Shown here piece by piece: positions 42,530 to 52,976 of a stretch of 64,000 nt of DNA; within the stretch, counting starts at the first letter, position 1; each line of letters opens with the position of its first letter. The position numbers and the translations under genes are program-made. Source of the stretch: Clusia tigrina (lineage: Eukaryota; Arthropoda; Insecta; Diptera; Clusiidae); contig OV050030.1 in the NCBI GenBank assembly GCA_920105625.2, positions 320,344,368 to 320,408,367 on the forward strand. The letters are read 5' to 3'. Under the pieces are notes generated by a model. It ran no database searches, was not told where the DNA came from, and saw only the letters and a list, made by a program, of their open reading frames with translations.

Positions 42530-42692
42530 AGGAATCTGCCCTTACCTCCACCATCGTCACGTCCGCATCCTCCTCTTCTTCGGTATAGTCGAGGAGGTCG
42601 TCTTCCTCAAAGAGTTGCCCGACACCGGTCAGCTGCTCTGAGTCAGTCGACCTTTGGCTGCTGGGCAGCCCTTCTTCACCACCGGCACACAC
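42495..42692 (-). pseudogene. LOA/R1-type LINE ORF1 C-terminal end
   Basis: Acidic tail: EDDLLDYTEEEEDADVTMVE, ending SYEANPNHPPSF. It overlaps the start of ORF2 at 42529 by 35 bases in another frame, the usual LINE arrangement. Confidence 0.5.
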
Positions 42693-43143
42693 GCTAGCTT
42701 TGTCACCCTGTATCTCTTAGATCACTGTTTGATAGAATTTCGACTTGACGTTGACAAGTTAATAGTGCCGGAAGGTCGAAATCCACAAAAGGCGGACTGG
42801 AACAAGTTTGGGGTTCTTGTTGACGAAAGAACTCCCAGGTTTACTAAACTCACAACCATCGCGAAAATCGAAGAGGCGACCCAACAGGTAACGAGTACTT
42901 TGATAGAAAGTTATGAGGAAGTGTGTCCGTTAAGAACCAGCTGGCAGGGTAGTAGGGTTCCATAGTGGAAGGCTGAACTTTCAAAGCTCTGAGGTCCAGA
43001 AAACTTCTGAATAGAGCTTTAAAAACCCGAAAAGAATAATACTGGACTGAATATCAAACAGCGCAGAGTATCTTTAAGAAGAGCCAAAGTGGAGTTTTAT
43101 AGAAATTTCTGTAGTGAAATTGATAACATGAAGGAGTCGGCTA

Positions 43144-43505
43144 GACTGTACAGGATGCTTAAGGGACCGTGCAGTTAGGCTGGACTCTCTTCTCAGGAAT
43201 GATGGTTCTTATACCAATTCAATAGTTGTATCCTATAATACTCTTCTTAAAACCCACTTCCCGGGTAGCAGAATCATTACTGACACAGGAACTAAGGTGA
43301 AGGGGGACAGCTGGAATGGTGGAGGACTGTACAGGATGCTTAAGGGACCGTGCAGTTAGGCTGGACTCTCTTCTCAGGAATGATGGTTCTTATACCAATT
43401 CAATAGTTGTATCCTATAATACTCTTCTTAAAATCCACTTCCCGGGTAGCAGAATCATTACTGACACAGGAACTAAGGTGAAGGGGGACAGCTGGAATGG
43501 TGGAG
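43144..43505 (+). repeat. 181-bp tandem duplication, two copies
   Basis: 43144-43324 and 43325-43505 are identical except one base noticed (AAAACCC against AAAATCC). The length is not a multiple of three, so it shifts the LINE frame. Confidence 0.9.
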
Positions 43506-44320
43506 GAGGTGATGGAGGAATCAATGAGGTTTTCTCTTTGCTCTTTTGACAACCTTAAGTTACCTAGCCCTGCTAATGTATGCTAAATAATGATAAAGAA
43601 AGGAGGGGATAAGTACAATAGGGCCTTGAAAAAGATCTACATTGCTTGTCTTGCTCTAGGATACGTACCATCTCTTTGGCGACAGGTTAGGGTGGTCTTC
43701 ATTTCAAAACCGGGAAAGGATGACTCCACTTTAGCGAAAAGCTTCCGGCCGATCAGATTGACATCGTTCATGTTGAAAGGTCTGGAACGTATGGTGGAGA
43801 AGTGCATTAGGGCTGGTTTATTCACAAGGACCGATGATACAGTTTAGTTGCCTGCAAAACTACCAAGTGCTTCATAGAAAGCCCAAAGAGAAGAGTTGCA
43901 AATTTCCTTCTGACATTAGGAGGGTAAGATCTCCGATCATTAGTTGGGGTAATCACAGGGCATACTCCATGGGGTCATCATATGGCGACATAGCCGTTAT
44001 CGAGAATCCGATCTGCATCTGCCTGGAGGAAGAACAGAACGGCACAGAGCATTTTCTCTGCACTTGTCCTGCCTTTGCCAGAATGAGGAGAGGCATATTC
44101 GGTTCAGATGTTTTGGGAATGGATAATGTACATTCCGTATCCCTGGACAGACTTCTGAGGTTCATAAAAGAGGCAAAGAAGTTTGAAAAGGTGTAACTTC
44201 TTTTCCAAATTCCTCTATATCCCCCCTTCCCCTAAATATTTTTCCATACTTAGTAAAATGGCATCAATGCCTGAGTGCTTGGATGCCTCCTTCTTCGGCG
44301 GCTCTCCGGCCTACCCCACT

Positions 44321-44340
44321 TCTATCTATCTATCTATCTA
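44321..44340 (+). repeat. (TCTA)5 microsatellite
   Basis: Five units, at the likely 3' end of the plus-strand LINE. Confidence 0.9.
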
Positions 44341-45300
44341 GGTAAGTGGCTCGTGCGATTATTTGCTGTCTATATTTATTTTGTGAAGCAGGGCCGGTTG
44401 CGGGTAGCAATTTGTTTCCTGAGCATTGTTTGCCCTTCGGTCGTAGTGGGTCGAATTGTTAAGTGTAGTTTTAGTAAGCTGCGTCTGGAGCAGGTAACTC
44501 CTGTTCTTACTAGAGGGGACCCAATATCCTATATCGAAGCGGGGTTCCCGCAACTGTGGGGAGACTTACTGGAGCGCTACGACCACAAACGCATTGAGGT
44601 CAGCCAGTTGAAGACTCTGTTGAGACTTGACCCCGTTAAAATAAAGGATGGGGGGAGATCAAATGCCTACAACATGACATCGATAATTGTATTGCTGCAC
44701 TGACGTTTTATGGCATCGACGTTGCGAGTTGGGATGCCATTTTAGTGTGCCTGTGCTCCATGCGGCTGCCTGAACTCACACTGCCCTTGTGGGAGCAAAC
44801 TATTGGGGTCGCGCAGACATTCCAGAATGGATGGCGATGGGCAATTTCGGATCTGCGGTTGCAAAGCTCAAGTTCATCACAAATGAGGGTTCAGCCGAAT
44901 CAACCGCGATCTGCACGGGTGCAAACTCATCCAATAAGTCTTACCCCACAAGGGTGCAAAGTGTGCAGGCGGTCTGCACACTCGGTGCGAAATATTCCAG
45001 ACGGCCACCGTATCAGCTCGGCTTGGTGCGCAAAGACGGGTTGTGTGTGAATTGCTTGTCATGCTTCGAATAGAGTGAGACCTGCCCAAGCTTCTTTTCG
45101 TGCTCCACCTGTCGGACCGCATCCAAAAGCGGCATACGCTACCGGCGCACTCGGTGCATGCCTAGGTGTCGGGGGCCAGCAAGTGGGCCGGGGGCCGTTA
45201 CCAAAGCGTGTCACATCGGGTCGCGGTACGATGCCACTGTGCGGGTCCAGTGTCGGCTTGGTGCTGCTTATCTTGATAGGTAAACTGCCACCGTTCCCTA
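44341..45300 (+). pseudogene. BEL/Pao gag and nucleocapsid (element 2)
   Basis: LWGDLLERYDHKRIEVSQLK (44560 on), SRLGWDAILVCLCSMRLPEL-like codons across a frame change (DVASWDAILVCLCSMRLP), then a Cys-rich part: CKVCRRSAHSVRNIPDGHRI and CVNCLSCFE near 44960-45070. Frames shift several times. Confidence 0.6.
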
Positions 45301-45329
45301 TTGAGTAAGGGAGAGCAATACAAATTGAG

Positions 45330-46265
45330 ACATTTCAGCTAACCCGACTCAAGCACCTCAGACTACAACCAAGTCGATCAGTTGATCGGAGGGGATCATT
45401 ATCCTCAGATCTTACATTATGAGTTGCGCCGCAATCTAGTGGAGTCGCTAATTGCCCAAGAAGCGGTATTTGGCTGGATGTTTACAGGGCCTCTGCCGGA
45501 TGAACGGATATCCACTTTCATAACTCGCGTGCAACTGTCTGAGACTGATTCGCTCGATCATCTCCTGCGGCAGTTCTGGGAAATTGAACAGCCTCCGCAA
45601 GATCGGAAGCTCTCCCAAGCTGATCAAGAGTGACTCAATCTGTACTCTCAGACTAATCGTCGGGATACTTCGGGGCGTCTCTCTCCCGTTCAAACAAGGA
45701 TTTGTGCCGGAGAAGTTTCTAGGAGCATCGCACTATATTGCCCTTCGGCAATTTGAGCGCAACGAATCCCGGCTGCTAAAGAGTTCCAGCCGATAAGCAA
45801 CAGTACGACGCGGTGATACTCGAATACGTGACGTTAAATGACATGCACAAGGTCCCATCGCCGTCACTCCTGTGCCTAATTATTACTTGTCACATCATGC
45901 AGTAATCAAGCCAGAGAGCACGACCACTAAGCTTCGCGTGGTGTTTAATGCCTCACAGGTGACTTCCAATACGGTCAGCTTGAATGACGTGTTGCATACA
46001 GGGCCAGTGTTGCAAACAGTCATGACACGGCTAATAATCCAGTGTCGTATGTTTCGCTATGTTCTGAACAGGGACTTACAAAATATGTATCGCCAGATTC
46101 TGGTGGTGCTAAGCCAGAAATCATATCAGAGAATTGTGTTTAGGGAATCTCCCGATAGCTTGATCTCTGATTATGAATTGAAAATGGTCACCTTCGGGGT
46201 GGATTGTGCTTCTTACCTTGCTATAAGGAGCCTTTTGCAATTAGCAGACGTCGTGGAGAGCCGGT
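45330..46265 (+). pseudogene. BEL/Pao protease end and RT start (element 2)
   Basis: DQLIGGDHYPQILHYELRRN, AVFGWMFTGPLPDERISTFI, LRQFWEIEQPPQDRKLSQAD (protease C-terminus to RT link), RLPFKQGF...RQFERNESRLLK, YYLSHHAVIKPESTTTKLRV, VFNASQVTSNTVSLNDVLHT, LNRDLQNMYRQILV (first catalytic Asp), KMVTFGVDCASYLAIRSLLQ. It ends before the YxDD box. Confidence 0.78.
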
Positions 46266-46451
46266 TAAAATATATATTTTTTTTTATTTAAAATTTTTAT
46301 GGTTTGAATTGTTTTGTTGGTTTGTTTGACGTCATTTAGGTAGGTCGTTATACACTAAATAAATAAAATAACTATTTTCAATAGAATACACTTGCATTAG
46401 TGCCTACGGACGGCTTTCTTCTTAACTCGATTATAAATTTTATACTTTTAG
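46266..46451. other. AT-rich sequence and splice acceptor before the kinase exon
   Basis: Short unassigned sequence with a T-rich tract and TTTTAG acceptor ending at 46451. It exists only before unit 1 and is probably the true upstream intron. Confidence 0.55.
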
Positions 46452-46723
46452 TGAAACCTGTAATAACTCGAATTAAACAACTTCGTCTAACTCGTGATGA
46501 TTTCGATATAATCAAAATAATTGGTCGCGGAGCCTTTGGTGAAGTTTGTGTGGTCCGCATGATTACGACACAGAAGATATTTGCCATGAAAATTTTAAAC
46601 AAGTGGGAAATGCTAAAGCGCGCAGAAACAGCCTGCTTCAGAGAGGAACGCGACGTGTTGGTTTTTGGTGACAGGCAATGGATAACTAATCTTCATTATG
46701 CGTTCCAAGACGATACAAATCTG
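46452..46723 (+). pseudogene. gek: MRCK/Genghis-Khan-like kinase exon, unit 1
   Basis: Single exon of 272 bases between TTTTAG and GTAAGTT. It encodes [20 protein letters not shown], then the glycine loop [12 protein letters not shown], the VAIK-type lysine in [14 protein letters not shown] (Lys binds ATP), and the alpha-C Glu in [20 protein letters not shown], ending [11 protein letters not shown]. This matches the N-lobe of the Ser/Thr kinase that acts downstream of Cdc42 in actin control. No neighbouring exon is present, so it is an isolated fragment; its frame is intact. Confidence 0.78.
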
Positions 46724-47866
46724 GTAAGTTATTTATTATATATTATTAGTGTTATGGAAATTTAAAAATACATTTTTTCTTGCTAATTATATTTTATATT
46801 AGATAATATGTAATTTATTTGTTCCTCTATTCGTAGTTGTACACATTTGTCTCCTAAACTTAAAACCATACATAATTCAAAAACTTATTTAATTATTTTT
46901 GAAGAATGTAAAAAGTTCATTTTGATTTGCAATCATGAAATATCATGAGTTTATATGAGTCTCAGCAAAGACCTGGTGACAACCCATGAATTTCCTGGTC
47001 TGTCTAGCGTATGTGGATGTCTCACCGATAGCTGGTTAAAACCCGGGAAATCTCGGTATACTGTCTGAGTTGTCTAATAAGTTTTACGTAGAAAATTATT
47101 TATGGTTCTGATGCCGTGGAAAAGAAGTTGTGGGCGCTACCGATGTGTTCGCGGGTAGAGCCTGTTTGGTGAGGATGTCATGAAGAGCAAAGCAGTTCAT
47201 ACGATCGGGAGATGAGAGCTGTTGCTGTTCTCTTTGCTGTCGACAGAGAAGAGCGTAGTTCTGGCACTCTCCGCAGCAAGTTTATTAAGCCCAATGTCTT
47301 GTAACTATCTGTCAACTCCGCATGTTCTGGTCATGTGTTTTGTTCACTTGGACGAAACCTCTCTAATATGGTGTACTACGCATTTTGTATTTGCAGATAA
47401 TTGTGTATGGTCAAACTATTTCTGTATAACCACCGTATAATTGGTGTTTGTGCAATTAGTCTACTACATCTTTGGCGGTTATTGCAATTACCATGCTTTT
47501 GTTTTGTGCTTATGTCGCCAGCGCTAGTGTACCCTTTGTCTTGTACTTTCGTTTCCTTGAGATTATTTGTTGGTGCACTTTAATCTTAACGTTCGTCTTT
47601 TTGGGCTATTAAAGTTTTTGGTGATGTTTAGACTTTCTATACTTCCATCTATTATTGCAATTTTTTATATTGCTAACTCATTCGGATTTGGGTTGATATT
47701 TTTGTTTTTAATATGGTATTGTATTTTAAAATAATACGAATTAATTTATTTCACACCTAATTGTTTGGGAAGTTCTATAAGAGTTCTTGCACATTAAATT
47801 TCTTCTGCAACTGTGCGATGTTAAATGCCTGTATATGCATGAAAAAATCACCGATGACATAGAATA
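46724..47866 (+). other. Intron sequence after the kinase exon, unit 1
   Basis: Begins GTAAGTT. No gene seen. Repeated at 52977-54120 and 59230-60373. Contains a GC-mixed block (46920-47600) that may be an old repeat. Confidence 0.6.
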
Positions 47867-48257
47867 TGTTTGCTATCCACACCACAGATTAGCTCAATCA
47901 CTGGATCCGCGGGGCAACTCCAAAGAAAACTAAACTTTGCGTGTGCTCCAAAATTATATTTATTTAATCTTAACAAATTCAAGTTGATTATGATTCAAAT
48001 CTTATAAGAAAGGGAATATTCAATGAAAAATGCGCAATAGGATGTTGCGACATGTCCGTTCCGTTCAAAGTCAAATCACAGAGAGACCCCACTCAATCTA
48101 AACTACAAACAAAAAGCATGTTAATGAGAATAACTTAAATTTAATTTGGGAAAACAGGGGACAGCTATGCTGTTGAGAAACTGGTCGGCCGTCAATCGTT
48201 GTTGGCCACAGTGGAACACATTGCAGTTTCTGGCGTGCTTAAAATTTAGCCGCAACA
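47867..48257 (-). repeat. Probable BEL/Pao LTR, unit 1
   Basis: On the minus strand it starts TGTTGCGGC right after a polypurine run (GAGGGGGAGAATA) and may end in AGCAAACA at 47867, giving 391 bp. An AATAAATA signal lies near its end. The start is well supported; the end is a guess. Equivalent right boundaries are at 54511 and 60764. Confidence 0.45.
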
Positions 48258-49490
48258 TATTCTCCCCCTCGATGATAGGCCGCTATTATAATTGATGGTT
48301 TCGTTGCAGCGCTAAAGAAGGGAAAGGGACATTGATATGAAGTAACTACTCGTCCTCACTGCGGTGCTCATTCTCAGGAATTGGCAACAAACAGAATTTA
48401 TAATCGCGATAGATATTGCCCCCTCCATTGCCGCCAGAATTGATTGCAAACGATCACCTAGACTAGCTTTGATCATTTCGGGGGTAGGTTGGGCTAACAG
48501 GGCATTACGAAGCAGAATGTGCCATGGCTTTAATACTGTGAAATCTACGGGGTCATCAGATAAGGGAGGCAAAGTTTCAAACATGATTGGATTTGTATAA
48601 GAGCAATGTTAAGTTAAGTGTTTAGATGTTGGAACCTGTTCGCCAATGGTTCGCCTTAAATGATATTTCATTGACTTGACACTTATCTTCCACAATCCAA
48701 AGTGAGGCGTTGAAGGAGGAGTTAACTGCCAGTCAATGTACTAGGAAAGGGTTTGATTCCGTTTTTAATGTTTATGTTTTATAAGCCGTCTCTGCGATGC
48801 TTTTTTCTGTTTGCTCCATTGAAATTGGTCCCGCAATCGCTAAATATTTCGCAGCATATGCCTCTTCTTCCAATAAAACACTGTCGAACGTCGATAAATG
48901 CATTGGAAGTCAAATCACCAACAGGTTCGAGGTGTACAGCGTTGTATCCTTTATTAGCTATCCGTCCACGAACCTTGGTGGTACTATTATGGTCGGTCCT
49001 GCGTAGTCCACTTCAACGGAACTGAATGCGAGTGACGGTCGTACTCGTCCAGCTGGCAAATTGTCCATGAGATTCTCTTGTATTTTCGGTTTTTTTTTTT
49101 AGCAAACGATGCATTTATGTATCGCGAATCGCACTACATTTCTACCATTTATAATTCAGAACTGTTTTCGGGCGCCATGTAAAGTGCTCTTATGGCTGTA
49201 TGACCAAATTCGTGAAATGGTGTTCCATAGATACTTTACCAGGGTACTTTTTACCAAGTGGTAATAACGAATGTCGCAGCCTACCGGCAAGACGTAGGAT
49301 TTTGGCTGTATTTTAAAAAAGATGTAGAAGGATGCAAGAGAGTTCTTTTCTGGCAGAACCTCCGACAATGCTTTATATTCCATAGGAAACGTGTCTTGTT
49401 GAACCATAGATACAATACTTAACATGCTGTCATTTAATTTAACTGAATGTAGTCTTGATACACGTCATTGAGTCGGATTTTGACAATTCC
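48258..49490 (-). pseudogene. BEL/Pao 3' half (RNase H end to integrase), unit 1
   Basis: From high to low coordinates: an RNase H-like end (WFNKTRFLWNIK, about 49380), a decayed HEFGHTAIRALHMAPENSS zinc region (about 49170-49220), the core SNAFIDVRQCFIGRRGICCE and FSDCGTNFNGA (about 48790-48900), then PLSDDPVDFTVLKPWHILLR, NALLAQPTPEMIKASLGDRL (48584-48312). This is the integrase end of a BEL element, full of stops. Ends at the polypurine run and LTR. Confidence 0.72.
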
Positions 49491-49539
49491 ATAGAAAACG
49501 CAGACAGTATGCTATAATGTATGCTATAAATTTTTCAAA

Positions 49540-52500
49540 AGTCAACAGAGACGGTCAGTCAGAAATTTTACCAAATCGCGAGTTAAAATTTCCTTCAAAC
49601 CAATCGAATCTTCTACAATAGTGCAAAAGTGTAGTGATCGGTGAGAACCTAGTTCACGATTACAAGCTGGGACACATAATTTAAATATATTTTTAACAAT
49701 AATTAGAAAACAAAAATACACAATTGAAATACAAACAACAAAAAACAACAACATAACTAAAATGAGTGTCTCTGACACTCACAAGCAAAAAACAGTAACA
49801 AATAGAAATGCATATTTCTCATTTGTGTCCACACAGGGTAACGGCGGCAATTTGCCAGTCAAAGCAGCAGAGAGCAGAGCCAGGTCCTGCTCTCCCGCTC
49901 TCCTAAACGACACCACTACGAATGCTTCACTACCTTGGAGTTTCCAATGCGCGACACCCTCTACTATTATGGAACATTATCCACCAAACACAACATTAGG
50001 AAGAACAACAACAACACAAAGCGCTTGTACTGTAACCATAGCCGCGACAGCGACAAGTAGAATGCAAAATTCGAGCGCAATGATCATGTCTACTGACACA
50101 ACAACACCAATTACAACAGCACAATTAACACGCAAGTACAAAACTTAAATAATAGAAACACTAACAAAACTTCAGCGGAGAGTAGCCGAAAGCGAAACCG
50201 CGAAAAGCAATCGCCAAACAAATTAACGGACCAAAATAGCAACAACAAAAGACAGAAAAACAAACCACTGAGCGCGACACAAGCAACACTAAAAGAATAT
50301 TGGCTGAGTAAGTCTACCGCTCCAAATACACCAAACAGGTTCGAACTACTAACACAAAATGACAGAACTGATGAACAAAATAACAGTGGGACAAAAACAA
50401 ATTCAACCATACAGAAACAAATAACAAAGCATCCTCAAAAACCACCACCCATATATATACAAAACGTAGAAAATATTAATGCACTAACTAAAGCTCTAAA
50501 TCAGCTACCAAATACAAATTACGAGATGAAAGCTCTGAACAAAAACGAAGTCAAAATACAGCCGACTGAATCTGTGCATTAAACAAGCATAATAAAATTG
50601 CTTAAGGAAAAAGAAACCAAATATTATACATTACAATCGATATTATGCTAATATCTGAAACGCATACTACTGATAGAAGCTATAATGACATACCAAACTA
50701 TAACATTTATTATACACATCATCCTGACATTGGAGCCCACGGAGGGACAGCAATTATCATAAAAAAATCTTTTAGGTGCCTAGAACTAGAAGGATATAAA
50801 TCACATCATCATATCCAAGCAACCTCAATAGAGATAAGTGACTTGAGAGGGCCAATTACTGTGTCAGCTGTATACTGTCCACCCAAACATAACAACACAA
50901 AGGCTCAATACATAGACTATTTAAAATCATTGGGTAGTCGTTAAATAAGCTGGAGGAGACTATAATGCAAAAAACTCCATATGGGGCTCAAGACTGACAA
51001 ACGTGAAAGGTCGCCAACTACTAGACGCTATAAAAGAGAATAAAAGTCGCTTTATTAGCACGGGAGAACCAACTTATTGGCCAACAGACAACAAAAAATT
51101 ACCTGATTTAATTGATTTCTGTGTTACAAAAAACATATTGCACGACCACTTAACAATAAAAACATGTCTAGATTTATCATCAGACCATTCTCCAATTCTA
51201 TTGACCCTTCAAAGCACACCGGATACAAAAATAGCTGCTGGCTTATATAACTACAAAACCGACTGGAACAAATTTCGCCAATTAATGGAAAATGACATGA
51301 CAACAAACATTTCATTGAAATCTGATAAGGAACTTGACACAGCAATAGCGTACCTAAATGACAACATCGTCAAAGCAGCAACTCAATCAACCCCAATTCT
51401 AAGCCCATCCCAAAAGTACTACTGTCCCAGCTCACATTAAGCATAAAATAAGACAAAAAAGGAAACTCAGGAAAAGATGGCAAAGCACTAGACACCCAGA
51501 CGACAAAGCAAAATTCAACAAAGCGGCAAATGAATTGAAGATAATATTGAAACAATTTGAGGAGAAACAATTTGAAAGTTACGTAAAGAACTTAGGAACG
51601 ACAACATCAACGAACTACTCATTATGGAGGGCAACCAAAAAACTAAACAGTGCAATACCACATAAACCCCCCATAAAAACACTGGATAATACTTGGGCAA
51701 AAACGAATAAACACAAAGCAAATACTATTGCAAAACATTTTGAAACGGTATTCAGAATCGACATGGACAATCAAATTACCGAGATTACCAATACCGAAAG
51801 TACCCGAAACACTGCAATAAAAATGACAACGATATCAGAAATCAAGAATCAAATCAAGAATTTAAAAAACAAAAAGGCACCTGGATATGATCTTATTAAC
51901 GGAAAAATACTGAAAGAACTACCTGACATAACAATAGTCTATATTAGAAATGTATTTAATGCTATAATAAGGCTTAACTATTTTCCAATCTTGTGGAAGG
52001 TAGCACAAATAACAGCTATCCCAAAGCCAAATAAGGACGCAACAAGAACCAGTTCATATCGACCTATCAGTCTCTTGCCAACTCTTTCAAAGATATTTGA
52101 AAAAATATTATTTGACAGAATTGAGCCTATCTTGATACAACAAAAAGCTTTGCCATGCCATCAATTCGGCTTTAGACGAAACCACTCAACTGTGCAACAA
52201 GTTCATAGAGTTGTGAACAAAATCATGGATGATATTGACAAAAAGGAGTACTGCGTGGCTGTATTCCTGGACATTGCGAAAGCGTTTGACAGAGTGTGGC
52301 ACAAAGGACTTCTGAATAAACTAAATAATATTCTACCTTTAAACTATTATTACTTGCTAAGCAGTTATATCACCAACAGATACTTTTACATTAAATATGA
52401 CGATGAATGCTCTGATATCATAACAATGACAGCGGGAGTGCCTCAAGGCAGTGTGCTGGGTCCACTCCTATACCTAATATACACTGCAGACATTCCAACC

Positions 52501-52717
52501 CCAAAGACACAAGGAACCATGATAGCAACATTCGCGGATGACACGGTCCTCTTAGCATCCAATCAAGACGAAAAAGCGGCGACAGACATACTTCAACAAA
52601 TAATAAAAAATATAGTCTCGTGGTTCGAGAAATGGGGAATAGAAGTTAACAAAGAGAAAACTGTCCAAGTAATATATACGAATAGAAACTCTGCTAAACA
52701 CCCACTCACAATAAAAT
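49540..52717 (+). mobile_element. Jockey-type LINE, unit 1
   Basis: Leader from about 49540 (boundary approximate), ORF1 from 49762, ORF2 from about 50630. Internal deletion between ORF1 and ORF2, and loss of everything after the RT palm at 52717. ORF2 has an extra base at about 51414, private to this unit. Confidence 0.82.
49762..50580 (+). pseudogene. LINE ORF1, unit 1
   Basis: MSVSDTHKQKTVTNRNAYFS, Ser/Thr-rich N-terminus, frameshifted at about 50130 by one missing base, then (other frame) ESSRKRNREKQSPNKLTDQN, PPPIYIQNVENINALTKALN, stop at 50581. Cys/His knuckles are absent. Normal role: RNA-binding. Confidence 0.75.
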
Positions 52718-52719
52718 AA
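50645..52719 (+). pseudogene. LINE ORF2 (EN-RT), unit 1
   Basis: MLISETHTTDRSYNDIPNYN (catalytic Glu), AVYCPP, a break at about 50944, GGDYNAKNSIWGSRLTNVKG, SDHSPILLTL, extra base at about 51414, then RT: PKPNKDATRTSSYRPISLLP, FLDIAKAFDRVWHKGLLN, GVPQGSVLGPLLYLIYTADI, ATFADDTVLLAS with both Asp residues. Ends HPLTIK and a stop formed at the unit junction. Confidence 0.82.
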
Positions 52720-52976
52720 CTCGAATTAAACAACTTCGTCTAACTCGTGATGACTTCGATATAATCAAAATAATTGGTCGCGGAGCCTTTGGTGAAGTTT
52801 GTGTGGTCCGCATGATTACGACACAGAAGATATTTACCATGAAAATTTTAAACAAGTGGGAAATGCTAAAGCGCGCAGAAACAGCCTGCTTCAGAGAGGA
52901 ACGCGACGTGTTGGTTTTTGGTGACAGGCAATGGATAACTAATCTTCATTATGCGTTCCAAGACGATACAAATCTG
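52718..52976 (+). pseudogene. gek: Kinase exon fragment, unit 2
   Basis: Exon without its first 13 bases and without an acceptor; the donor GTAAGTT is at 52977. The ATP-lysine motif reads FTMKIL, against FAMKIL in unit 1, an unusual Ala-to-Thr change in a conserved position. Fused to LINE sequence upstream. Confidence 0.78.

Larger units (their letters stand above)
40557..42690 (-). mobile_element. LOA/R1-type LINE, inverted insertion
   Basis: ORF1 tail, endonuclease, remnants of RT, RNase H and C-terminus on the minus strand. Most of RT is deleted. The 3' end lies at about 40557, next to a GGTTA repeat. It interrupts a related plus-strand LINE. Confidence 0.72.
42691..44340 (+). pseudogene. 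LOA/R1-type LINE ORF2, right part of the split element
   Basis: Resumes at LDHCLIEFRLDVDKLIVPEG and ADWNKFGVLVDERTPRFTKL, then the RT fingers region with duplicated 181-bp block, then VPSLWRQVRVVFISKPGKDD, SFRPIRLTSFMLKGLERMVE (43620-43830). A deletion joins this to the C-terminus: ISWGNHRAYSMGSSYGDIAV, ICICLEEEQNGTEHFLCTCP (C-x-C...H-x4-C zinc motif of RNase H-bearing LINEs), ending at 44196. The 3' UTR runs to a (TCTA)5 tail at 44321-44340. Confidence 0.75.
44341..46265 (+). mobile_element. BEL/Pao fragment, element 2
   Basis: Gag, nucleocapsid, protease and start of RT, cut at about 46265 beside AT-rich DNA. No LTR is visible. Sequence differs from element 1. Confidence 0.72.
46465..52717 (+). 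repeat. Tandem unit 1 (6253 bp)
   Basis: Starts in the kinase exon and ends in LINE ORF2. It contains exon, donor, intron, BEL 3' half (-) and LINE (+). Unit 1 alone keeps the native exon 5' end (46452-46464) and acceptor. Confidence 0.92.

Noticed and set aside
46452..46723. Working gek gene in the window
   Set aside because: Only one exon is visible. The expected next exons are not found before the repeat unit ends, and a BEL fragment abuts on the left.
50111..50410. Cys/Phe-rich minus-strand frame in each tandem unit
   Set aside because: Antisense to LINE ORF1; identical in each unit only because the units are duplicates.
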